The position numbers and the translations under genes are program-made. The notes beneath the pieces are model-generated. The model saw only the letters and a list, made by a program, of their open reading frames with translations. It was not told the origin of the DNA and made no database searches. DNA of 64,000 nt from Gracilaria domingensis (lineage: Eukaryota; Rhodophyta; Florideophyceae; Gracilariales; Gracilariaceae), in contig VCMS01000070.1 in assembly GCA_022539475.1 (NCBI GenBank), positions 186,001 through 250,000 on the forward strand. Direction: 5' to 3'. Positions 56,199 through 64,000 of the stretch are shown piece after piece. Every line of letters begins with the position of its first letter. Position 1 is the first letter of the stretch.

Positions 56199-58824
56199 TC
56201 ATCGTGATTGGCAGGGCATGCCGGCTTTTTTTTCCTTGCCGTTCCCGTCCAATTTTGATAAGCACGTGCGAAGATGCTCTTAACAATGCGCAGGAAATCC
56301 GTGAAACGCCGACAGCTCTCATGTTTGCAATTCGATGCTCCGTTGCGCTTGTATGTACCTAAAAGAAAAGCTCTAACTGCTCTACTCTATGACATCTTTT
56401 GTTGCAACTCTGTACTGCACTTGGCGATTAATTTTCTAGCAGGTGTGACATTGAACTGCAATGAACTGCTTCGAGGGATTTCATTACACAGATCGAAAAC
56501 GAACTACACGTTACATGAATTGCGAGAGGACTCATGATATCTTTCTCTCCTGACGTTCTGGTTTTATCCCACGAGGGTTTTACAGTGACGCCAAAGGTTT
56601 TAATAGTTATGGAAGTCTCTAAGCCGCTTTCAGCCTCTGGATATGAAGCAGGGAGTTTAACCTTGCGGTACCTTTTTCCTTGGGAATGTAACTGAAGTAA
56701 AAACGTTTGTGGGCTACGCAGAGTTCTCATTGCATTTCTGCAATGTTATGGCTGGAATGATTGATCTTGTGGAGATCTCACCTGGCAGAATGGACATGGA
56801 CGAGGTCCCTGCCTTTCTCGCACAAACTATACAAGCTACAACTGTCTTGTGATCTATCCGATATAATAAGGTGGTTTATTGGAACGCACCGTAGTACACG
56901 ACGCAAACGGGGACAGACGGACGCATGTGCTGCTCTTGGGTGGCTGTGATACTGCCATCGTATTCAAATCATGGGTGGCTCCATACTCGACTACGAAAGC
57001 GAACGGCTTCCGCTCGGGATTTCTTCTTCGCTCTCGGATGAGTCGCTTTCCGCTAACTGGTTCTACGTTCCTGGGCTCTGACTCTGTTTTGTTTTTCCCT
57101 CCCACCGCTTCTCACCATTTTACTGTTGCAACAGAATGTTTCTATTGCGTTCGGAACATGACGAACAACTGTCATACGCGCATCGCGACCTGCATAGGGC
57201 GTCCTTCTTGCCAAAGAAAGCATACATTGCGACCAGGACACCCGCAAAGAACGAAAGAACCGGTCGGTTCCAATGCGTACTTTTCCCAAAACTGGAACTT
57301 AATAAAATTATGTGAGAAGCACGAGCCTTCTCTTGTTCTGGCTGTGCTTAGGTAGTGGAATAAATACTCTTATCGTGACGTTATGCCAAATAAAAAATGG
57401 GAGTTGCATTTTCAGGAGACGCCCACTATAGGATGTAAAGAATCGACCCGCCACAGTTTATTCAACTAAATTTGCTCCAAATCACAAAAACAAAAATGTC
57501 GTTGACGAAATTTCCAATTCTAAAACTTTATTTCTATTTACCAGCAGGAATATTTTTATTAGAGCTTCATGTTGCGTTTTCAAATGTTTATTGGAAAGCA
57601 GATTTGCGATCTTCTCTGTGACCATGAGAAAAATCTGGCGTCTCAACTATACAATCGTTACTTTAAATGGAACGTAAATAACGAACGGAATATAACGTTC
57701 TTTACACGTTATTTGTTTCTCACAATTACAAAAGTATTACATAAGGTGTGACACGTATACAACGGGCTATCCGTGTTATGTCCTGGTAGGTTTTATTTCT
57801 GTGCTTCGCCATTTGAGGTCAGAGTCATGCGCCCAAGCCGTCTCTCGGCTAATACTCTCGGCGCGCACCAAAACACCGTCAGTGGCTTTGCTGCGGTACG
57901 CGCAGCCCTGACGCGGCAAGTGGCGCTGTGAGCTGCTTAAAAGTAACCTTCTAGCACCCTTGCAGTCGTCACTACCGTTGCAAAGTGGCACGCGGCCGAA
58001 TTCAGCGCACGCTGGAAGCGCTGGCGCTGATGCGGTATCAGCGCTACCCGCGCGCCTGACCTGCGCTGCGCGCAAGCGCTCGTTACCGTCTGACTGCGGC
58101 GCGCGTGCCGCGCCGCCGCACCCGACCCGTGCCTCCAGCTATCAGCTTCTTGACCGGAGCCTAAAGCGCTCTGCACGTATGCGCAGCTTCATAATTGGGA
58201 TACTTTGACCGGCATAAGTTCGCTTCTGGCATACGCTGCTCACGTCGAAAGAACCCGATCGTTCGAGACGATTGCAGAGCGCCCCAATCGCAGACAGGGG
58301 TAAATATTCTTGCTCTGAACATCTTCATAAGGAACATCAACAAATTGGTCACGGCGTCATGACTATGCATGGTCGATGGGTACAAGGCTGCGGCCGACTT
58401 GTGTGGGACAAGAAAGCATGTGCTTTTCCCAGAACAGTTCGTCTGTTGTTTGCAATGGTATGAGGTGAACAGTATGCATGGAAGAAAATTATACATTCTA
58501 TGCAGGTGAGTTCTATCTGCCTCTTGAGCATTCCCCTCTATTGCGTTGGCTATGAAATTAAGTGAATGAAAAGTTTTATGCGATAGTGTGAGTTAATGAC
58601 CGGTGGCATCTGATTGGTATCAAAACAAAACATGTCTGGGTACGTCTTTTGGAGGGAAGCTAGGCGAACATTCGAAGTGACAGAGCAGGCCGATGACTGT
58701 GGCAAAGCGAACATTTATTGATAGACCACTAGTTAGAAGAACAAAAGCACAGGTTCTTTATTGGAAGGGTGGCCCAAAACCGGCTACCAATCATCAATAT
58801 TGTGAAGAGCGAAGTCGGGAGTAT
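56199..58824. other. Intergenic region, no gene recognised
   Basis: 56561-56580 carries the inverse of the AAAACCCTGTGGGATAAAA motif. 56875-56893 (TTTATTGGAACGCACCGTA) is the near-inverse of 47805-47823. 57.9-58.15 kb is GC-rich with a hairpin AGCGCTGGCGCTGAT...ATCAGCGCT. 57.4-57.75 kb is AT-rich. Confidence 0.4.
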
Positions 58825-59773
58825 TGTAGAGCAAACGCGAAAACGCGGTATCAGCGATGATGATGCTCATAACTCGTGCACCGAGGTTTGATCCTCGGAA
58901 AGGAAAGTATGAAACGTGGCCCAAAATGGGATATTTTGCGGTGATTGGATGTCGGAATGTCCGCTGGACTGGCTATAGTGTGCCACGTGGTATTGAGTGG
59001 TCGTGGGTACAAGTAGTCTGATTTGGGTCTATTCACAAGGGAATTGTTTCGATAGTCGAATTATTTACTGGCCGCTAACGCGGGCTGATCACGTACACCA
59101 CGTGTGTGGCTTTGCACAAGTGTGCATTAGATTATTTCATTTTGTTTAACTAATTTACCGGTTACGGTATAAGAGGTGCCCTCGCGGCCACCTCCACCTT
59201 CAGTAAACGGTAATTGGGTTCGGCTCTGGACTAGTTTCGCCTGCGCGAAGTGCACCACTCCTCCCGGAGAGTCACCGCGTACGGTGCGTTCTAGTTCCAT
59301 CCCTCGCGATCATTCAGGCAATTCTGATCATTTTTGGCCATTGCCCTCGGGCTAATCCAGTCTTCGGACACCTTTCATTGTGCGGATACCTGCTTAACCA
59401 CAAGTGGTAGAACTACCAACTCTGTATAGAGATCTTTGCCGCGTGGGCTTAATACAAGTCATCGTCATCCGCCGTCGGGTCTTTTGCCGCTTTTTGCACA
59501 CCCCGCCGGGGGTTTCCTTTGGTTTTTCCCTCTTTTTCTCCTTTCTGCTTAGGATTTCCAATGTCCACTGGTGCTGCCCACCGCTGTGGTCTCCGTTTCC
59601 GGATCTTCACCTAGCCTGTTCCCCATCAACCTTCGACCTATATCCCGAGGCACGGGCGGTCTTACACCCGCCATTCTCCGTGCACGGAAGGCTCATTCAC
59701 TGAGTCTTTTTCCCCTAGGGAGCAAAGACTCGAACGCTTTGAGTGTCTCTCCCGTCCCCGGGTTTGCACTACA
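58825..59773 (+). repeat. Solo LTR related to the giant gypsy element
   Basis: 949 bp, TGTAGAGCAAACGCG...GGGTTTGCACTACA, with the same terminal inverted motif as the 1002-bp LTRs. The tail shares GGGAGCA, ACTCGAAC and GGGTTTGC with them, and a TATA-like GGTATAAGAGG lies at nearly the same distance from the start. Flanks AGTAT (58820-58824) and AATAT (59774-59778) match at four of five bases. No internal element follows, so it is a solo LTR from recombination. It is older than the giant copy, to judge from divergence and the mismatched flanks. Confidence 0.75.
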
Positions 59774-61918
59774 AATATCGGACACAGAATCGATTTGGCT
59801 TAGAACGGCTTCCAACTGTAATTCCTCCTCTGTGTCTTCTGATTCAACAGTGGCCGTGATAGACTCTCCGTCATCGGCAGCAAGATTTGTTAGATAGGCT
59901 GCCACTCCTGTATTATCACCGGTGTCATTCGTAGAAGGCATAAGGGAGGGATTTTGCTCCGTGTCTGTGGAGAGTGTGGCCACAATTGCATCGAAGCACT
60001 TCACACGCTGGGGCCGCAGACACCTGCTGAGCTGCCTAGAGTTGTGGGCGACGGCGACTTGTTTCTCTACTTTGGTCCCCCCAGTTCGCGCCCGTCGGGA
60101 GGTGTGAATCCGTTTTGCGATTTTATGTTTTCGTTCAATATCCGCAGTCGAAGCAGGTCCTTTGTACACCAGCATGAGAACCTCGGAAATAGCCGGACTG
60201 CTGTTTCGGAGCTGACCCCACACAAGGAGAGGGTGCCAATGTTTGAGTAGAGTTAATAGCAGATGCGGGGTAGCACAATATCGCATAAAATAGTCTGCCA
60301 GGGTGGTTAGATGGTCTAAATTCTTCGAAAGTAGCTTCAAGGCTCGGTGGTCTTGCGACGTTAAGTCGCCATTCCCGATGCCGGTAAAAAAATCGCCGCA
60401 GGATTCCGTAACGGTACTTCGCATTGCTTGAAAAAGAGGATCACAATAAAAGGCCAAGGCATCAACGGGAGAGCAAATTCGTTTCCATTGGTGCAACAAA
60501 CGAGCATCAAAAACATCTTCAGATGCTTCATAGTCAATGTGTCTCTGCAACAGCACGCGACAGTAGACAAAGCATGCGTATGAAATAGACTTCGACGCAG
60601 AATCACTCTCAAGGGCTCCAATGCATTTTTAGACCGGGTCCAACAAAGTATGAACTCTGCGCCCACCAGCACAGAACTGCTGTTCTGAAATTATAGCTCG
60701 AATTTCCGCCGGCATTTGAAAATCTTCGTCAATACCCATCTCGTCCCTCTCATGTAGTAAAACATAGGGTAGAAAAGTAACCACTTGCTTCAGCAACAGT
60801 AACCTCTCCAACGTTAGATTCACTGTAGACCATCTTGATTTTGAAAAAAGCGTCAGGAGCTTGCGGGAGCTTGCGGGAAACACCAGAACCTGATATTGAA
60901 GGAGCAAGATCTTGCAGTTGTTGAAGAAAGTACAATAATGTTCGTCCAAAGAAAAGGTCTAATTTTTTATTAGAAATGTGAGCTTTTGTAAGTTGACAGG
61001 TTGTTCTGTCACACTTTAGTATTCATCCAAACTTTTTGCTAAAAAGGGCTGTAGCTTGACCGTACGTTCAAATTACTGTTTTCTTCCAACGAACATTTTT
61101 TTGTTCGCGAACATTTTGCCAGAAAAGTAGCTTCATTAAACAAAGCAATCTTCATTCAAGGTCATAAACTATATATTTCAAAAGCAGATCAATACCTGTC
61201 TAGACCTAAAGCCAGGCTAGCGTTTTCGACTGCTACAAAAGAAGTATTCGCCACTTCAAATTGTGAAAAAACGCCCATATTCGCGAATATTCGCAATGTT
61301 CGGGACGCGAACATTACTTTTCTTTTAAACCATTATCTTAACCTTTTCTACAATTGAATAGATCTACAACTTGCCATTACAATGAAGAAAGAACGTAGGT
61401 GATACTGCCGGGCTTCTAGTAAAATTCGGGAGTTCTATTTTGTTCGTTCTTGAACTTCTGCCTTTTCGAACATTCGCGAATATTCGCAATGTTCGTGAAT
61501 ATTCGCGAACATTTCCAAAATATCCGTGCAGAATAGAAATCATTTTTGAAACCTGAAATATCCAATGTGACGCACATCACGTCATTGTAACGTTATTTGA
61601 GATACCTTTATGTAACGCTACAATTTCTTACATTCTTTCGTTTGTAAATTTACGTAGTTCATATCAACAAACGGAGACTCTCGCAAGCTCCAGGCAATAT
61701 ATTTTTTCGAGTTTCACCAAACAAACTTTATCGAACACTTTTCTTAGAAGACCGATACTCCTAAAGCTCTTGGCAACAAAACTTTTCTTCCGAACAATGT
61801 CAGCAATTTCTCTCTGCTTCCCCAAATCTTCATTCCAGTTATGTAATGCATGCGCGGCACAGCCATAACAGTAAAGAAACAAGTTGTTGCTTTCGCAAAT
61901 ATCCCTTAGTTTCTTCAT
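59774..61918 (-). pseudogene. hAT-family transposase, decayed
   Basis: Three homologous segments lie on the minus strand. 61918-61664 has LFLYCYGCAAHALHNWNEDL and the following helices (the hAT C-x-AHxL block). About 60.95-60.63 kb has SRWSTVNLTLERLLLLK (the hAT RWxS block). 60556-59774 has the C-terminal dimerisation domain (PLLVWGQLRNSSPAISEVL, STADIERKHKIAKRIHTSRRART), where the last catalytic Glu is expected in IERKHK. A 0.7-kb AT-rich insert (about 60.96-61.66 kb) separates the first two. The N-terminal BED finger and first catalytic Asp were not found. The frame runs on past 59774 into the solo LTR, so the last 26 residues before that stop are LTR-derived. Inactive. Confidence 0.8.
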
Positions 61919-62345
61919 CGCATTACATGAATCAAAAAAAATGCCATATGTTTCATTATTGTTTCACTTGAGTACAGCTCCATGAGCGATCTTTACTGTT
62001 TTGGTGTAGGTGAGAGCTTCTCAGTAAAGACTGAAAAACACCAGCTCGATTACGAAGTAATCTAGCTACACGAGCATCCAGAAGATGCGTCATGTGTTAG
62101 GATTTCGTTAATTCTGGTCATGTTTTTATTTGAATTTGTTATATTGCTACGCTTTTAGTTAGTCATTTAATGTTTTGATGCTTTCTTTGAATTCCCCGTG
62201 ATCTAGCGATCCGATTTGATACCCTAATGATCCTCAGAGTCTTTGTTTGACATTAGTTGTCATAATGTTACCAAGACATGTCACGTGTGGTGTCTGCCTC
62301 GTCAGTTGACGTCATGACTGACTTCATAGTTTCGGTGCCTTGCTG
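61919..62345. other. Spacer upstream of the zinc-finger gene promoter
   Basis: AT-rich. It may include decayed hAT 5' sequence. No gene is seen. Confidence 0.4.
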
Positions 62346-62372
62346 GAACTTCTACAAATGGACACGTTTCAG

Positions 62373-62393
62373 GAACTTCTAGAAGCTTCTAGA
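62373..62393. promoter_or_regulatory. Heat-shock-element-like array
   Basis: GAAcTTCtaGAAgcTTCtaGA. From 62377 the units TTC-nn-GAA-nn-TTC-nn-GA alternate every 5 bp, which is a perfect heat-shock-factor site of at least three units. A shorter GGAACTTCTAC lies at 62345-62355. Located about 140 bp upstream of the TATA box of the zinc-finger gene. Confidence 0.55.
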
Positions 62394-62480
62394 CGACTCC
62401 ACTGTCGATTTCTACGCACAGTTTCTACACTAATTCCGACGCAAGGGCCAGTACTCATAGACACATTAGTTTGAGGGATA

Positions 62481-62488
62481 TTCTAGAA
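62481..62488. promoter_or_regulatory. Second heat-shock-element core
   Basis: TTCTAGAA, two inverted units, 41 bp upstream of the TATA box. Confidence 0.4.
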
Positions 62489-62529
62489 ATCTGCGTTAGC
62501 GACCTTATTTTCGAAGGTCCGATTCTCCA

Positions 62530-62535
62530 TATAAA
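62530..62535 (+). promoter_or_regulatory. TATA box of the zinc-finger gene
   Basis: TATAAA in the context CCATATAAACCC, about 96 bp before the exon-1 donor, so transcription should start near 62.56 kb. Confidence 0.6.
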
Positions 62536-62625
62536 CCCTGGTCGACTGCCCGAACTCTCCTCGGCAGTCACCATCGTTCACGTTCTCAACCTCAGACCCA
62601 GTGTTCTAACATTGGTAGCATCGCA

Positions 62626-63391
62626 AGTAAGTATTGCGCTCATTTGAAACTGAGTGACCATCCAGCCCTAGTGGATTTTGCTATACAAAATTCCCTAGGT
62701 TTGGATGAGCCACAGACGTCCAGCTCTTTACTGACTGTTGATTTCTGACCCAATTTGGGTGTTTCCAGTGAGCTCAATACGCCGATCCCAAGTACCGCCG
62801 TCATCGCCGTCGTTCTATACGAACACGGAAATATCCACCGAACCGCCGTCATCGCCGCCGCCGCCGCCACCCCCCGTCAACACCACCGAAACCCCTGTTT
62901 CCGCTGCCGTGTCCACCTTGGAACCGAGTACACCACCTTCATACACACCGTCACCACCGTCGTCACCAGCTCGTCAACAACCCGATCCTGTTGACAGCAA
63001 TCCGATTTCAAGGAACCGATCGGTTACCGAGGCTACCGAGGGTACTCCACGTCATCTGCTCCGCATAGACGACGCGGCTAATATCCATATCCTTCGCGTG
63101 GCCACCGATCGAATCAAGCGACGGCGTGTACGTAACCTTCGACGTCGCTTGAAGACCCCCAGGTGTGACGACTGTGAACTCCGTTTCAATAGCCGAGTGC
63201 AACTTCGCGAACATTTGTCTGGTAGCCGACACCGCAACAAGCTCCAGAACAAGCGCTCCCCACCGGGCTGCTACGAATGTGGTATACTTTCGTTCAATAA
63301 TTGGAAGCATTACGAGGATCACCGAGGTGGACGCAAGCACCAAGCAGCTGTCAACAAGGAAAACCGACTTCAACAGCGTTATTTCAAGTAA
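62626..63391 (+). CDS. Proline-rich protein with two U1-type zinc fingers, 207 aa, start codon split by an intron
   Basis: Exon 1 ends ...CATCGCAA at 62626. A strong donor GTAAGTATT starts at 62627, and the acceptor TTTCCAG ends at 62768. Exon 2 starts TGAGCTCAATACGC, so splicing out 142 bp creates ATG as A|TG (MSSIRRSQVPPSS). The N-terminal half is Pro/Ser/Thr-rich. RHxxR-x4-A-x-IHI-x-RVA lies at about residues 95-112, then an Arg/Lys-rich helix, a C-x2-C-x12-H-x5-H finger (133-154) and a second C-x2-C-x13-H-x5-H finger (168-190). It is paralogous to the minus-strand gene at 26381-27262, with an added second finger. The promoter has heat-shock-element-like sites. Likely a nucleic-acid-binding protein; function unknown. 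Confidence 0.7.
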
Positions 63392-63604
63392 ATTATAACG
63401 TTAACACCTTGTGTTGACAAAAGTCTCCAAGAATCGGTTGTTCTACCCTTTAAGCTACCGTTTGTGGTTGTGTTCCAGTTTCCGCTACGTTCGTATTACT
63501 TAGCATTGTCAAGGGAGAAGTCGCCGTACAGGGCTTACTATCTTCCCAGTCGCTTGACGCTTTGTAATTGAACTGAAGAAACCTTAATTGAACCACTCCG
63601 GCTG
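63392..63604. other. 3' region of the zinc-finger gene
   Basis: Starts TAAATTATAACG and has no further gene. It probably holds the 3' untranslated region. Confidence 0.3.
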
Positions 63605-63695
63605 CAATTGCAACTTACAGCGAAGGGAATCGAACATAGAACCTCTGAAATTGCACCGGCGCCGCCTACCCACTAGGCCAGGCGCGCGGCACTGC
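63605..63695 (-). repeat. tRNA-like promoter relic (SINE-like)
   Basis: On the minus strand TGGCCTAGTGGGTAGG matches the pol III A box exactly, and GTTCGATTCCC about 45 bp on matches the B box. The T-arm and acceptor do not pair, so it is not a tRNA gene. A tRNA-derived SINE head or a tRNA pseudogene fits best. Confidence 0.45.
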
Positions 63696-63838
63696 TTGTC
63701 TGCAACCTGCAAATTGCAATTTTTTAAAAGTGGCAGCGCGAGGCTTGATTTGCACTTTTCGAAAAATTAGGCAATTTATTTTGGCAACCCCCCGATTTGA
63801 GCCAATTTCAAAGGTTCTCCGTTCGCGCAGCTTATACC

Positions 63839-63991
63839 ATGACGACCCCTCAAGGCAACCCAGGCACACCCCCACAGGTGCGTGCAGGCCAAATGATCCA
63901 AAGCATGGCTCGCGCGCTTGATGAAACACGGGCTCAGATGGAATTGTTGAAGCAAGAAGCGCAAACGAAGATATCCGCTCTCGAAGTCTGA
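63839..63991 (+). CDS. Short open frame at the window edge, 50 aa
   Basis: MTTPQGNPGTPPQVRAGQ, then a helical IQSMARALDETRAQMELLK-type stretch and a stop. A Pro/Gln start followed by a coiled coil resembles the N-terminus of some retroelement gag proteins, but the piece is too short to assign and may continue in another frame beyond the window. Confidence 0.25.
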   Translation: MTTPQGNPGTPPQVRAGQMIQSMARALDETRAQMELLKQEAQTKISALEV

Positions 63992-64000
63992 CTCAGTGTC

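Noticed and set aside
63605-63695. Functional tRNA gene
   Set aside because: A and B boxes are good, but the T-stem and acceptor stem do not pair.
1-64000. CRISPR array or bacterial operons
   Set aside because: No regularly spaced identical short repeats; introns, TATA boxes and retroelements show nuclear eukaryotic DNA.

Overview
The window is repeat-dense eukaryotic nuclear DNA. Copia, Ty3/gypsy (chromovirus), hAT, Plavaka/CMC-like and a TIR-bearing DDD/E transposon are stacked into one another. Between them lie short, compact, host-like genes with TATA boxes and very short GT-AG introns (about 44-142 bp). This architecture fits a multicellular red alga (florideophyte type), but that is an inference; no rRNA, organelle or diagnostic marker gene is present.

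Layout. 1-4552: minus-strand copia fossil, cut by the left edge. 4553-26055: a 21.5-kb Ty3/gypsy element with two 1002-bp LTRs (TG...CA) and a 5-bp target duplication CCTTC on both sides, apparently inserted in the copia leader. Its interior holds gag, pol and a chromodomain on the plus strand. A 458-codon open frame lies antisense beside the 3' LTR. Between about 14.0 and 23.3 kb sits a foreign block: hairpins, a 146-bp direct repeat, a Plavaka-like transposase, palindromes with CCCTAA cores, and a compact island of host-like genes (a hypothetical protein, a ketopantoate-reductase-like enzyme, the 3' half of ribulose-phosphate 3-epimerase, and a coiled-coil protein). 26.4-27.3: a proline-rich U1-type zinc-finger gene on the minus strand. 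28954-38850: a DNA transposon with about 165-bp TIRs and a long, broken DDD/E transposase gene, itself split by a 4967-bp gypsy element (LTRs 206 bp, target duplication GAAAA). 39.4-40.4: a jacalin-aerolysin (natterin-like) gene. 42.4-43.4: a secreted metzincin-like protease gene, probably decaying. 45.2-45.6: a small hypothetical gene. 47.9-54.6: a second copia fossil between two copies of a GC-rich repeat. 55.0-56.2: a degraded Cys-rich membrane-protein gene. 58.8-61.9: a decayed hAT transposase with a solo LTR of the giant gypsy's family inside it. 62.3-63.4: heat-shock-element-like sites, a TATA box and a second zinc-finger gene paralogous to the one at 26.4 kb. 63.6-64.0: a tRNA-like (SINE-like) promoter relic and a short open frame.

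Three observations stand out. (1) The two zinc-finger genes lie 36 kb apart on opposite strands. They share domain order and also gene structure: in both, an intron splits the start codon as A|TG after a short non-coding first exon. (2) The giant gypsy element has an antisense gene with its own TATA-like box and now encloses a multi-gene host block. (3) The 9.9-kb TIR element encodes a long transposase with a piggyBac-like GGVD motif but ATAT, not TTAA, at its ends. All family calls come from reading the translated sequence, without database searches.
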